Part shown: positions 17,961-26,949 of the stretch, one piece after another
Layout: every line of letters starts with the position of its first letter
Numbering within the stretch: position 1 is the first letter of the stretch
Source: Phycisphaerales bacterium
GTDB lineage: Bacteria > Planctomycetota > Phycisphaerae > Phycisphaerales > UBA1924
Length of the DNA: 64,000 nt
Direction: 5' to 3'
Assembly: GCA_027019265.1 (NCBI GenBank)
Contig: JALUWX010000002.1
Location: 1 to 64,000 of the forward strand
Made by a program: the position numbers and the translations under genes
The notes under the pieces: model-generated
Database searches by the model: none
Seen by the model: only the letters and a program-made list of their open reading frames with translations
What the model was told of the DNA's origin: nothing

Positions 17961-18653
17961 CTAACGCAGCCGTTCGTACGCGGTCTGGACTTTGACGAAG
18001 TGCTCCTGGGCGAGCTTCACGACATCCTCTGGGACGCCGACGAGGCGGTCCGGGTGGAACTTCCGGCAGGCGGCGCGGTAGGCGGCTTGGAGCTGATCTG
18101 GCGAGAATCCCCGCGTGAGCCCCAAAAGTTTCAGATCGTCATCGTGGGTGGTATCGCACGGAGGCGGGGGCGGAGGTGGCGGTGTTTCTCGGGGCGGTTT
18201 GATGCCACGATTGAGAAACTCAAGCACGCCATCGAACTCCTCTTCAGCGCACTCGTCAAAGAACGGTTCGACCGACTCGTCGAACTTCGTCGCCCGCCAT
18301 CCCGAGATGCGCATGCCGACGTGGATGACGCCTTTCTGCTTCTCGTACCCGACGGCGAGCATGATCGGCACGTCGCGCCAGGGGACATTGCGTTTGCAGG
18401 GCAGCCGCCGGATGCCTCGGTTCCCGCGCCGGTAGAGGAAGAGTTTGCCCTGCTTGCCACACCGCCGGAAGCCGCGAACCTGGAGATACTCGCGGACCGA
18501 GATCTGCACCTCGCGCATCGGGCGAGGCACGGTCATGTGCCCGGTCCATTCAGGCTGCGCTGAAGAGGTCCGGCTATCGTTCCCTTGCGCATGCTTGCAT
18601 GCAGCGAACGTCACCGCTCCGGCAATGGTGGCGATTGCGAAGATGAGGATCAT
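17961..18653 (-). CDS. Membrane-anchored protein with C-terminal DnaJ domain
   Basis: 230 residues from ATG 18653, preferred over a TTG seven codons upstream because GGAG precedes it at good spacing. The N-terminus is one hydrophobic segment (MILIFAIATIAGAVTFAACK) that may be a signal anchor; it ends in AAC, so a lipoprotein is possible. The middle part (MTVPRPMREVQISVREYLQVRGFRRCGKQG) has no known fold. A run of prolines (about 158-165) leads into a J-domain (about 172-230) with the diagnostic HPD in CRKFHPDRLVG. A C-terminal J-domain in a mobile element may recruit DnaK for replication or transfer. The reading of the J-domain is confident, the function is not. Confidence 0.75.
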   Translation of the reverse strand: MILIFAIATIAGAVTFAACKHAQGNDSRTSSAQPEWTGHMTVPRPMREVQISVREYLQVRGFRRCGKQGKLFLYRRGNRGIRRLPCKRNVPWRDVPIMLAVGYEKQKGVIHVGMRISGWRATKFDESVEPFFDECAEEEFDGVLEFLNRGIKPPRETPPPPPPPPCDTTHDDDLKLLGLTRGFSPDQLQAAYRAACRKFHPDRLVGVPEDVVKLAQEHFVKVQTAYERLR

Positions 18654-18674
18654 GGCGTGGGCTCCGGTGTGCAA

Positions 18675-18977
18675 TCAGTCCCGGTCGATCTCGGGTTCGG
18701 GTGAGATGTCCGGCTCGGGGGCTGCTCGCTCCTGGGCCTGCTCGATGTGTGCTTGGAGTTGCGAGGGTTCGATGTCATCGCGGCGGGCAGCGGGATCGGT
18801 TTCGCCCTTGAGGCCCTCGACCACCATGCTGGGCGGTTTGGTGCCGATCATGCCGTACTCGGGGTGCTGAGCCGCGGTGCCACCCGGGTACAGGGCGGCT
18901 CCCAGCTCGTGCAGTCCCTGTCGGAAGTAGGCGTCGAGCACTTCCTTGCTGCGGCTCAGGTTCTCTTGCGGGTTCAT
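18675..18977 (-). CDS. Small hypothetical protein of the conjugative-element cluster
   Basis: 100 residues from ATG 18977, which follows AAGGAG. The N-terminus is helical (NLSRSKEVLDAYFRQGLHELGAAL), followed by LYPGGTAAQHPEYGMIGTKPP and an acidic, glutamine-rich tail ending EPDISPEPEIDRD. There is no membrane segment and no recognised family. It lies between the membrane gene at 19006 and the DnaJ-like gene, in the same direction as the coupling ATPase. Confidence 0.6.
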   Translation of the reverse strand: MNPQENLSRSKEVLDAYFRQGLHELGAALYPGGTAAQHPEYGMIGTKPPSMVVEGLKGETDPAARRDDIEPSQLQAHIEQAQERAAPEPDISPEPEIDRD

Positions 18978-19005
18978 TGGTGACTCCTTCTGTTTGGTGT
19001 GAGTG

Positions 19006-19593
19006 TCAACGGTCCTGCATCTCGCGGAACCGCGCGGCTTGGTCTTGCTGCTCGATCCAGGCGTCGTGCATGGACATCGCGCGGTTGCGCTCGATGCTTT
19101 CAATGACGGAGTTGACGAGCCCCAGGCAGAAGCCCGAGGTCATCAGGAAGCTGCCGAGCGGCTCGCTGACGGCGAGCATGAACATGCCGACGATGACGAC
19201 AAGCGCGGGCTCGTGGAAGCCCTTGAGCTTGTGCTCGTGGGTGTTCTTGAAGATGCGAGCCAGGCGAGGGCGACCGTTGTAGCGGGTGTGGACAATGTCA
19301 CCCCGCGCGACCATGATCCACCCCTCGATGCGGGCCCGGAGCTGCATCAGGATGTAGAGCCCCCAGAAGACGAAGATGGGGGTTGGGTCCTCGCGCGGCC
19401 AGAAGAGCATCCACATCGGCACGGCCATGAATCCGAGGAACGCCGGCACGCCGAAGTAGCGGCGGCCGAAGCGTGTGCGGAGGAACACTTCGACGGGCGC
19501 GGCGAGCGACTGCGCCACGAGCATGAGGATGGACGCGGCGTTCTGGGCGTCTTCGATGGGCGTCCAGCCCTTGGGTTCGGGTTGGTCACGCAC
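19006..19593 (-). CDS. Multipass membrane protein next to the coupling ATPase
   Basis: 195 residues. Hydrophobic segments lie at about residues 47-65 (FGVPAFLGFMAVPMWMLFW), 72-87 (PIFVFWGLYILMQL) and 130-160 (PALVVIVGMFMLAVSEPLG to LMTSGFCLGLV), with basic loops between. The start overlaps the end of the coupling ATPase gene by 8 bases, so the two are translationally linked. A membrane partner of a VirD4-like ATPase is a reasonable role (compare small membrane proteins in mobilisation modules). I do not recognise a named family. Confidence 0.65.
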   Translation of the reverse strand: MRDQPEPKGWTPIEDAQNAASILMLVAQSLAAPVEVFLRTRFGRRYFGVPAFLGFMAVPMWMLFWPREDPTPIFVFWGLYILMQLRARIEGWIMVARGDIVHTRYNGRPRLARIFKNTHEHKLKGFHEPALVVIVGMFMLAVSEPLGSFLMTSGFCLGLVNSVIESIERNRAMSMHDAWIEQQDQAARFREMQDR

Positions 19594-21064
19594 GGCGGGG
19601 CTCCTGTGGAATACGGGCTTTGAGCCAGGTCCGGCCGTTCGGGAAACGGCGTCCCCCCTGGTAGACGATCGCCTCGGTCACACAGTGCGGCGGTCCGCCC
19701 TTGGCGAGTCCGTTGAGGTCTCCAGCCTGGAGCTCAAACTCCCACGCTTCGCTGAAGCCCGACGACGCGCCGTTGTCCTGCCCGAACATCGGCGCGAGCC
19801 AGTTCTCATCCCGGGTTTGGTTGCCGCTCATGAGCAGAGACCGACTTCTACCGATGAGTTGCTGCATGTACTCAACCGTGCGCACATCGGTCTGCTGGTG
19901 GCAGACGCGAGTCTGCAAGTTGGTCAGGAGGCTGTGGACCCGTGGCTCGGAGTTGGAGCCGAGCGCGTCCACCAACCCGCTGACGGACTGCGTCGCGTAC
20001 AGGCACGCCGTGCGTGTGCTGCGCGAGATCGCCTGGAAACGGTGGTCCTCTTCCACGAGAAGCAACTGCGCCTCGTCACAGACGATGAACGTCGGGCGAT
20101 TGTTCTTCGTGGTGTCACGGCGGGCGTGCGCCCGCTGCCACATGAACTTCAGGATGACCTGGATGAGCTGTCCGACATCCCGGTACACGAGCACCGGAAA
20201 ATCGGCGATCATGACCTTGCCGTCGTACATCATCGAGGGCGAGACATTCGGCGACGGCGAACTCAGCATGTCTCGGGCCGCGCCGCGGCTGAGCATGTCC
20301 GTTGTTGAGGTCAGGGTGGACTGCACGACGCTCCGTGTGCGGTGTGAGAGCGCGGGCCACTCGTGCAGGAAATACGAGAGCGCCAGATCGAAGTCCGCCC
20401 GCTGGGATGCGGTCTTGTCGGCGTTGTCTGCGAGCTGCAGGCACTCGCCGCAATAGGTCGCCTGCCACTCGCCGCCCTGGATGCGTTCGAGTGACTGCGG
20501 CGCGGAGACAATCAGCTTGTGCAGGTTGGGGATGGTGACGAGCTCGCCGGACAGCACGAGGACGAGCAGCGCGTTCCGGCAGAGCCGCATGGCTTCGAGT
20601 CGGAAGTACCGCTCGTTTTCACCGCCCGAACCCGCTGTGCTTCCCCGCTCGCCGAGTTCGGTGACGGTCATAATGAGCGTGGTCAGGTTCTCGACCAGGC
20701 CAACGGGGTTTCGGGAGTGCGTCATCTCGTCGGCGATGAAGTTGTAGCGGAGCAGGTGATCGGGGGAGAACACCAAAAGATCCGACAGACGGTGCGTGTC
20801 ACGGACATACTCGGTGTAGGTCTGTCGATCCTCCGGTTTGACGGTCAGGAACAGCCCGCCGTACCCGGCCCGGAGCATGGCCCGGCAGAGCGCGGCCATC
20901 GAGCCAGAGGTCTTGCCCGAGCCCGTGGAGCCGAAGACCATCGTGCCCATGAATGAGTCGCCGACAGACCAGGGGGAGCCCGCGGCCCAATGCAGCAAAG
21001 GGGCGCTCGGTTCCCAGGGATGCGGCGACGACTTCGGTTTGCGTCGGTGGAGCAGGCGCATCAC
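19586..21064 (-). CDS. VirD4/TraD-type coupling ATPase
   Basis: 492 residues. Walker A is GSTGSGKT at 45-52, directly after GDSFMGTMVF. Walker B is NRPTFIVCDEAQLLL (about 330-344). The ARTACLYATQSVSGLV stretch fits the RecA-fold sensor motif of TraD/VirD4 and TrwB-like ATPases. No N-terminal membrane segment is present, unlike classical VirD4; the neighbouring membrane protein may supply the anchor. It would pump relaxase-bound DNA to a secretion channel. Its start overlaps the stop of the parB-like gene (ATGA). Type IV coupling function fits with the MobF relaxase encoded at 28.7-31.4 kb. Confidence 0.8.
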   Translation of the reverse strand: MMRLLHRRKPKSSPHPWEPSAPLLHWAAGSPWSVGDSFMGTMVFGSTGSGKTSGSMAALCRAMLRAGYGGLFLTVKPEDRQTYTEYVRDTHRLSDLLVFSPDHLLRYNFIADEMTHSRNPVGLVENLTTLIMTVTELGERGSTAGSGGENERYFRLEAMRLCRNALLVLVLSGELVTIPNLHKLIVSAPQSLERIQGGEWQATYCGECLQLADNADKTASQRADFDLALSYFLHEWPALSHRTRSVVQSTLTSTTDMLSRGAARDMLSSPSPNVSPSMMYDGKVMIADFPVLVYRDVGQLIQVILKFMWQRAHARRDTTKNNRPTFIVCDEAQLLLVEEDHRFQAISRSTRTACLYATQSVSGLVDALGSNSEPRVHSLLTNLQTRVCHQQTDVRTVEYMQQLIGRSRSLLMSGNQTRDENWLAPMFGQDNGASSGFSEAWEFELQAGDLNGLAKGGPPHCVTEAIVYQGGRRFPNGRTWLKARIPQEPRRA

Positions 21065-21891
21065 GCGTTCCCTCCCGACTTGCCCGCAGCCTTTGCTTGG
21101 TCGCGGAGCGCACTCACAAAGGTCTGCAATGTGAGCCCCTGCGCCTTGGCCTTCCGTGCCTTGGTGAGGAGCTGTTCGAGCCAGTCGGTCACGGTGTCGA
21201 GCGTCAGGTCGCCACCGACGAAGGTGATGGTCTGCCCGGAGCCGATGGCGGCGGTGACGCGCGTGCCGCGCCTGGCTTCCTGCGAGCGGCGGACCCTCTT
21301 GAGTTTGCGGGTGAGCGCGTCGCGAGTCAGCAGCCCGTCCGTGACCTGCTCGGCGAGTCGGGCTTGTTCGCCGGGGTCCGAGACGCGCGAGAGCTGGTAC
21401 GCCGCGTCGGCACTGATCCGTCCCGCTTCAACGTGCTGGAGGATCTCGTCCGGGAGTTTGAGCACCGCGAGGGTTCTGGTGACGCTCGCCGCCGAGATAC
21501 CGAGCTTCTTGGCCGTCTGTTCAACGGACCATCCGGTGTCGGTGACGAGACACTCGATCGCCTCGGCACGCTCTGTGACCGAGAGCCCGACCCGCTGAGC
21601 ATCCAGGAGGAGTTGACGTTCGGTGACCTCCGCGGGTGTCAGTTTCGTATCATCCACAATCGCGGGGACCGACTTCAACCCCGCCAGCTTCGACGCCCGA
21701 ACGCGGCGTTCGCCATCCAGGACGACCAGGCCGTCCGCCTCGCGGCGGACCAGAACCGGCTGCTGCACGCCGCTTTCTTTGATGCTGTCGGCGAGCCCAC
21801 TGAGTGTCTCGTCATCCATGCCGGACACGGTGCGGACCTGTGGGAGCAGGATGAGTTTGTCCAGCGGGACTTCGATGAGTTCACGCGACAT
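21061..21891 (-). CDS. ParB/Spo0J-like nuclease-fold DNA-binding protein
   Basis: 276 residues. The ParB N-terminal domain starts at once (IEVPLDKLILLPQVR) and contains VLDGERRVRASKLAGLKSVPAIV (about 57-80), the GERR-type CTP-binding motif. A helix-turn-helix region follows (WSVEQTAKKLGISAASVTRTLAVLKLPDEI, about 123-152). The C-terminal third is basic. It probably works with the ParA encoded at 33.7 kb, although the two are 12 kb apart, or regulates this operon. It overlaps both neighbours by a few bases and belongs to the same minus-strand transcription unit as the coupling ATPase. Confidence 0.8.
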   Translation of the reverse strand: MSRELIEVPLDKLILLPQVRTVSGMDDETLSGLADSIKESGVQQPVLVRREADGLVVLDGERRVRASKLAGLKSVPAIVDDTKLTPAEVTERQLLLDAQRVGLSVTERAEAIECLVTDTGWSVEQTAKKLGISAASVTRTLAVLKLPDEILQHVEAGRISADAAYQLSRVSDPGEQARLAEQVTDGLLTRDALTRKLKRVRRSQEARRGTRVTAAIGSGQTITFVGGDLTLDTVTDWLEQLLTKARKAKAQGLTLQTFVSALRDQAKAAGKSGGNA

Positions 21892-22282
21892 CGGCGGCCT
21901 CCGTTTCCTTCGATGGGACTGAGCCTGCTGTGTCCGATTCGTCGGCGGTCGCGGCGTCCCTTCGGGCCTGCATCTCGGCCAGCTCGATCTCCTCCATGAG
22001 CTTCCGCTTGCGGCCGTCGGCGCGGGCGGACTTGATGGCCGCGATCGCGGCGACCAGGTATCCGATGTCGTCGATGTAGGTGAAGGGAGGGGCTACATCG
22101 GGCAGGACATCGAGCGGCCCGGGGATCATCACCAGGAGCCCCAGCGCCATGACCCACTTGGTCAGCTCCAGCCCCACCAGCCTGAGCTTGCTCTGCGGGA
22201 GGGCGAGGAGCACCATCATGGTGAGGAACACGACGGTCCCGCACCCGATCAGGACTTTCATGAACTCGAAGAACTCAGACAT
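21881..22282 (-). CDS. DUF1232/YkvA-like small membrane protein
   Basis: 133 residues from the ATG at 22282; GGGAGGT sits seven bases upstream, while the ATG at 22288 is too close to it. Two hydrophobic segments span about residues 5-25 (EFMKVLIGCGTVVFLTMMVLLAL) and 33-50. The motif GPLDVLPDVAPPFTYIDDIGYLVAAIAAIKS (about 50-80) is the signature of the DUF1232/YkvA family (PxDLxPDxxPxxGYxDD). A charged C-terminal helix (RADGRKRKLMEEIELAEMQARRD) follows. The family's function is unknown. It is the first gene of the minus-strand transfer operon, and its 3' end overlaps the parB-like start by 11 bases. Confidence 0.7.
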   Translation of the reverse strand: MSEFFEFMKVLIGCGTVVFLTMMVLLALPQSKLRLVGLELTKWVMALGLLVMIPGPLDVLPDVAPPFTYIDDIGYLVAAIAAIKSARADGRKRKLMEEIELAEMQARRDAATADESDTAGSVPSKETEAADVA

Positions 22283-22499
22283 CGCCATACCTCCCGGGCG
22301 GCCGCCCGTTTCGCACCCCGGCGAGGCCGAGCGATAGCTCCCGCTCCGAGCGGGGAGACCAACCGGCCGGGCCGTGAGGTTGCGGGGTTTGCCGCCACGC
22401 GGGTGGTCGGCCCCCGGAGGCGGATTGCCTCCGTAAACTTGAGTGCGCGCGGGGCGCCCGCGCTCTCTCCCCACCGGGCGACTTTCTTGAGGTTTTGAC
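22283..22499. promoter_or_regulatory. Divergent intergenic region with two hairpins
   Basis: 217 bases separate the minus-strand transfer operon from the plus-strand sigma factor. It contains an inverted repeat CTCCCGCTC/GAGCGGGGAG with one bulge (22338-22357) and CGGAGGC-GGATT-GCCTCCG (22415-22433). Both could be operators or attenuators. No clear -35/-10 pair is seen, which fits promoters read by a non-housekeeping sigma factor. Confidence 0.4.
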
Positions 22500-23075
22500 G
22501 TGGACGAACTCGATCAGCTCATACTGGCCGCCATCGGAGGCGATGAACGGGCGGCCGACCGAGTGCTCAGCCGTCACTACGACGAGCTGCGCGCAATGGT
22601 TGCGGGCATGACGGGCGAAGTCCTGCGCCGTCACTACCCGGTCGAGGACATCGTGCAAGAGGTCGCAGTCAAGATACTCCGCTCAATACCCACGCTCGAA
22701 GTCGATAGCGATCCCACGAGATGCTTTCGGGCTTGGATGCGGCCAGTCGCACTGAACGTCGTTCGGAACTTCGGGCGTCGCGCCAAGCGGTCATTGCGCC
22801 GTCTCGAAACCGACATGGACAACGACGATGGCCCATCGCCGAGCCGCCTGGAGCGACGCCGTGAGCGGCTCCGTCGCCTGAGCGAAGCGGTGCAGTCACT
22901 CTCCGAGTCGGATCGGCAGGTCGTGGAGATGCACTACTTTCGTGGCATGACGCTCGCCGAGATCGCCACCGAGCTGGGGCAGACACGCCCAGCAGTGAAC
23001 GCTCGGCTCATGCGGGCCCGCCCGAAGCTGCGGGAATGGCTCGGGTCAACCTCGATGAACCTCTCCTCCTCATGA
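22500..23075 (+). CDS. ECF-type RNA polymerase sigma factor
   Basis: 191 residues with a GTG start at 22500 (upstream TTGAGG). Region 2 shows HYDELRAMVAGMTG to HYPVEDIVQEVAVKILRSI (about 27-65). Region 4 is LSESDRQVVEMHYFRGMTLAEIATELGQTRPAVNARLMRARPKLREWL (about 137-184), a helix-turn-helix that binds the -35. The stop overlaps the kinase gene start as ATGA. In Planctomycetota such ECF factors are commonly paired with serine/threonine kinases that are thought to modulate them, replacing an anti-sigma factor. No anti-sigma gene is seen here. Confidence 0.85.
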   Translation: MDELDQLILAAIGGDERAADRVLSRHYDELRAMVAGMTGEVLRRHYPVEDIVQEVAVKILRSIPTLEVDSDPTRCFRAWMRPVALNVVRNFGRRAKRSLRRLETDMDNDDGPSPSRLERRRERLRRLSEAVQSLSESDRQVVEMHYFRGMTLAEIATELGQTRPAVNARLMRARPKLREWLGSTSMNLSSS

Positions 23076-26000
23076 ATACACCAGACCACCAACACGAACC
23101 CTGCGACGCGGAGGCGTTCGGCATTGCCGAGGCCCATATCACCTCCGGCGCTGACCTGAGCGACAGCTCCCTCAACGAGCTTCTGGCGCGTCACCCCGAC
23201 CGGGCGGACGCGCTGCGGCGAGCGTTCGAGGCGATTCGCAGAACACAGAAAGCCCGAGAACACGCCGGGAAGCCGGATCATCCAGAGACCGCGGCATTGG
23301 GCGTGTCTTCCTTGTCGAGTCTGCTGGCCGAAGAAGCGGATGTCGTGCTCGACGGCTACGCGATCGTCGGGCGGCTCGGCGGCGGGAAGTTCGGTGAGGT
23401 CTACGAGGCGATCAACAGAGCCTCCGGCGAGACGGTCGCGATCAAGTTTCTCAGGCGGGAGTACCGCGAGCACCCGCAGGCGCTTCGCAGATTCGGCGTC
23501 GAGGCCGAAGCCCTGACCCGATTGAGTCACCCGGGCATCGTAAGAGTCATCGAGGTGCGTCCGACGGACTCGGTGCCCTGCATCATCATGGAGCGGGTCA
23601 AGGGGCGTGATCTCCATCGGACGACGCGGGCGACCCCGATGGAACCCGCCTCGGCCGCCGCCATCATCGCGGCGGCGGCGGATGCTTGTGAGAGCGCCCA
23701 CAGCCAGGGCATCCTGCACCGGGACCTCAAGCCGGAGAACATCCTGCTTGACGAGGGCGGGCAACCGCGGATCTCCGATTTCGGGCTCGCCAAGTTGCTG
23801 GACCGCGACGGCGAGCTGACCGGATCGGAGCAGTCGCTCGGCACGCCGCACTACATGCCGCCCGAGCAGGCCGACCGGCGGCTCGGCCCGACCACCGCCC
23901 GCGCCGACATCTACGCGCTGGGGGCGACCCTGTACTTCCTGCTCACAGGGCGGCCACCGTTTCCGATCGAGAACGGGGCCGGACGGGAAGAGACGCTGCA
24001 CCAGATCGCGTGGGCGCGGCCACGCTCACCGCAAAGCCGGAACGATCGCGTCCCGCCGGACCTCGCACTGATCACTCTGATGTGTCTTGAGAAGCGTCCG
24101 CACGACCGGTACCAGAGCGCGAGCGCTCTGGCCGACGATCTCAGGCGGTTCCTTTCGGGCAAGCCCGTCCACGCGAAACTTCCCGGTGCTACGGGTCGTG
24201 CGCTGCGATGGGGTCTTCGCCGACCGGTGCTGACTTCGCTGTTGGTGCTCGTCCTTATGTCGCTGACGGGCGGCAGTCTGGCGGCGCTGCACTTTGCACG
24301 CGAGGCCAGCGATCAACGCACGCTGACGAGCGAAGCACAGGCGGGAGAGTCCGACGCGAACACCAAGCGGATCATGCGGGAGCACTTCGCGGACATGCGG
24401 GACGCGCAGATCGCGCTCGATGACGGTCGCACCGACGAGGCGGCGCGTCTGCTCGCCAAATATGAGACCGGTTCGGCGGAGCCAGACCCAAGGGGCTTCG
24501 AGTGGGGCTATCTGCGTCGTCGTGCCTCGGCCCCGTCGCCGTTCCTGCTTGAGCCGATCGACTCCCCGTGGACACGGGTGAGCGTCGGCCCGAACGGGCG
24601 GATACTCGCGGCGCTCGACCAGTCCGGCGGATTGACGGTGGCCGACACACGCAGCGGGAGTGTGCTGTTCAGGGATGCCACGCCGTTCCTCGATATCGCG
24701 ATGGACCGGGCCGGCGAACGACTCGTCGCGATCACCGCCGGCGGCTCTTCCACCCTGCTCGTGCTCGACATCGCGAGCGGTTCCCGTGTCCACGAGATCA
24801 GCACGGGCGTGGACGCCTCGGCGATGGCTCTGTCGGATGACGGCTCCAAGTGTTTCGTGGGCGACCTCGACAACGGACTCCTGCTCTTCGAGATTCCCTC
24901 CGGTCGGGTGACGGATCTTGCGCAGCGGCTGCGCGGCAACGACCCGCTCAATCCGCTGTCCAACAGTTCGGACATCCAGCACGGCGCGGTCACGGCCGCC
25001 GCGTTCTCACGCGACGGCGCAAAGCTCGCCATCGGGTACGCCGACAGCGCCTCGCAGGTCTGGGACTTGTCCCGGCAACGCATCGTCTCGCGCATGCCGC
25101 GGCAGACCGGCGTGATTACGGGCATCGCGTTCGATGATGAGGGGCGGCGTGTTGCGAGCCAGAGCTTCGGCGAGTTTGTCCGACCGCTCCGGTCAAAGGT
25201 TCATGGCGAGGTGTATGTATGGGATGCCTCGGACGGCTCGCATCTGCAGACCGTGATCCCGCACCAGCAGATGCTTGCTGATCACCCGCTCTTGGAGACC
25301 AAGCCCTACGGCCGACCCTTCGGGCTCCTGAGCCCGCAGTTCCACCCCGACGGAACGCAGCTCATCACCACCGGCCCCACCGGCATCACCCGTTGGGACC
25401 TCGGTTCGGGGCGGGTGGCGGGTCTCTACCCCGGCGACGGCACCACCATGATCGGTGTGGATATTTCTTCCGACGGCGGCTTCGTCGCGGGTGTCGAGTC
25501 GTCGGGGGGCATCCGGATGTGGTCGGTCGAGGACACCGGGCCGGAGCGGACGATCTACTCCGCGTTCGCGGGCATCAGGGCGATGGCCCGCCAGGGCGAG
25601 TCGCTTGTGTTGCTCCGCGAGAACGGCGTCGAGCGTTCAACGGGCTTGCGTGGCGACCTTCGATCCAGAACCGACCGCCGCATACTCAGCGTCGTCGAAC
25701 TTTCGGGCTCTTCCGCTCGCGATGTGGGTGAGGCTATTGAGGGCGCGGATGACCTCGCAATCACGGACGATCTTGTGCTCAGCGGGCACGCCGCGATCAT
25801 GGGCGACTTGGGCGACGCACTCACCAGCGTGTTGGCGTCGCTTCGAGACGACGAACCTTTCGCGATGGACGGGTGGGGCAAGCTCCTCGCGGTCGGCGGA
25901 GTCGATGGTTCTGTGAGAATGATCGAGATCGAATCCGGCAACGAGTTGTGGGTGAAGTCCGTGCATACTGCGCAGGTCACGGCGGTTGCCTTTTCTCCCG

Positions 26001-26485
26001 ACGGAACACAAATCGCGACGGGCTCAGATGACCGGGCGGTGTGTGTTCTCGACATGCGATCGGGTGAGGTTCTGGCCACGCTCCGAGCGCACACCCTCGA
26101 GGTGTCCGGGCTCGCGTTCTCGCCCGATGGCTCCCGGCTGGCGAGCAGCAGCGGCCTGCTGAGCAGAGCGGACGCGGCCTCGGGTGAGGTATGCGTCTGG
26201 CACATCGGTTCACAGCAGCTCTCGTTGCGTCTCGTTGCGGGGAAATCGGAGGTCTACACGGGCGTCGCGTGGAGTGGAGATGGGATGCGTCTGTATGCGG
26301 CGGCCAACCCGCTCGGCGACGCGAACGGTCGTGTCGAGCCGGGGCGTGTTGTGGAGTGGTCTTCCGAAACAACAGATCACAGCTTGAGAACGCAGGGCAC
26401 TATCGACACCGTGCCCCGCCCTCGATTCGAGGAGGGTTCTCGATCGGATCAAGCTCCGGCATCCACATCAGGGAGGGAGACATGA
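23072..26485 (+). CDS. Serine/threonine protein kinase fused to a WD40 beta-propeller
   Basis: 1137 residues from ATG 23072, which overlaps the sigma factor stop (ATGA). The kinase domain is at about 94-365: glycine loop GRLGGGKFGEV (100-110), lysine in VAIKFL (K125), catalytic HRDLKPEN (216-223), DFGLAKLL (236-243) and YMPPEQ (261-266). All key residues are present, so it should be active. A single membrane helix follows (about 386-406, LTSLLVLVLMSLTGGSLAAL). The extracytoplasmic part contains at least eight WD40-like blades with SPDG/DDG turns (for example VTAVAFSPDGTQIATGSDDRAV). A membrane sensor that phosphorylates the sigma factor or its partners is the simplest model. Confidence 0.9.
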   Translation: MNTPDHQHEPCDAEAFGIAEAHITSGADLSDSSLNELLARHPDRADALRRAFEAIRRTQKAREHAGKPDHPETAALGVSSLSSLLAEEADVVLDGYAIVGRLGGGKFGEVYEAINRASGETVAIKFLRREYREHPQALRRFGVEAEALTRLSHPGIVRVIEVRPTDSVPCIIMERVKGRDLHRTTRATPMEPASAAAIIAAAADACESAHSQGILHRDLKPENILLDEGGQPRISDFGLAKLLDRDGELTGSEQSLGTPHYMPPEQADRRLGPTTARADIYALGATLYFLLTGRPPFPIENGAGREETLHQIAWARPRSPQSRNDRVPPDLALITLMCLEKRPHDRYQSASALADDLRRFLSGKPVHAKLPGATGRALRWGLRRPVLTSLLVLVLMSLTGGSLAALHFAREASDQRTLTSEAQAGESDANTKRIMREHFADMRDAQIALDDGRTDEAARLLAKYETGSAEPDPRGFEWGYLRRRASAPSPFLLEPIDSPWTRVSVGPNGRILAALDQSGGLTVADTRSGSVLFRDATPFLDIAMDRAGERLVAITAGGSSTLLVLDIASGSRVHEISTGVDASAMALSDDGSKCFVGDLDNGLLLFEIPSGRVTDLAQRLRGNDPLNPLSNSSDIQHGAVTAAAFSRDGAKLAIGYADSASQVWDLSRQRIVSRMPRQTGVITGIAFDDEGRRVASQSFGEFVRPLRSKVHGEVYVWDASDGSHLQTVIPHQQMLADHPLLETKPYGRPFGLLSPQFHPDGTQLITTGPTGITRWDLGSGRVAGLYPGDGTTMIGVDISSDGGFVAGVESSGGIRMWSVEDTGPERTIYSAFAGIRAMARQGESLVLLRENGVERSTGLRGDLRSRTDRRILSVVELSGSSARDVGEAIEGADDLAITDDLVLSGHAAIMGDLGDALTSVLASLRDDEPFAMDGWGKLLAVGGVDGSVRMIEIESGNELWVKSVHTAQVTAVAFSPDGTQIATGSDDRAVCVLDMRSGEVLATLRAHTLEVSGLAFSPDGSRLASSSGLLSRADAASGEVCVWHIGSQQLSLRLVAGKSEVYTGVAWSGDGMRLYAAANPLGDANGRVEPGRVVEWSSETTDHSLRTQGTIDTVPRPRFEEGSRSDQAPASTSGRET

Positions 26486-26846
26486 TGCGCCGGCCTCGAT
26501 CATCCTTTGATTCGAGCCGGAAGCGACTGCCTTCATCTGCATCGCGCCGGCCCGGAGTCGCGGTTAGTATGGCGGGTCGGCCCGTGCCGGGGAAGGCGAG
26601 CGTGAGTCCGAGTTGCCGGAGTTCGTGGTTTACCCACGAAGCAAGTTCGCGTTTCTCGATCAGCGTGTCCTGCGGGCGTTGCTTGGCTTCAGCGTTGAGG
26701 CTGGCAGTCAACGCACGAGCAATCTCCGCCATGATGATTGAGCGTACAGACTTTGCTCTTTCACGGATCTCGGCATACGAGTCGGAGTCATTTCCAAGAG
26801 CAGCACGGAGGTCTTCTCGCAGCGTTAGGTATTCGTCTTTACCCAT
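26400..26846 (-). CDS. Hypothetical helical protein, convergent with the kinase gene
   Basis: 148 residues from ATG 26846 (a GTG at 26870 is also open). The sequence is charged and helical (MGKDEYLTLREDLRAALGNDSDSYAEIRERAKSVRSIIMAEI). It then has RELASWVNHELRQLGLTLAFPGTGRPAILTATPGRRDADEGSRFRLESKDDRGRR, which looks like a folded region with a beta hairpin rather than a shadow frame. Its last 86 bases overlap the kinase gene end on the opposite strand. I recognise no family. Confidence 0.5.
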   Translation of the reverse strand: MGKDEYLTLREDLRAALGNDSDSYAEIRERAKSVRSIIMAEIARALTASLNAEAKQRPQDTLIEKRELASWVNHELRQLGLTLAFPGTGRPAILTATPGRRDADEGSRFRLESKDDRGRRIMSPSLMWMPELDPIENPPRIEGGARCR

Positions 26847-26949
26847 ATGCGAGAGCTGCGATAGGCGCACGCCAAGTTGCTTGTTGTGCCTCTTGAACAG
26901 AGGTTGTTATTGATGATTCACGAGGTCGCATGCAATCGAGAAAACCACA

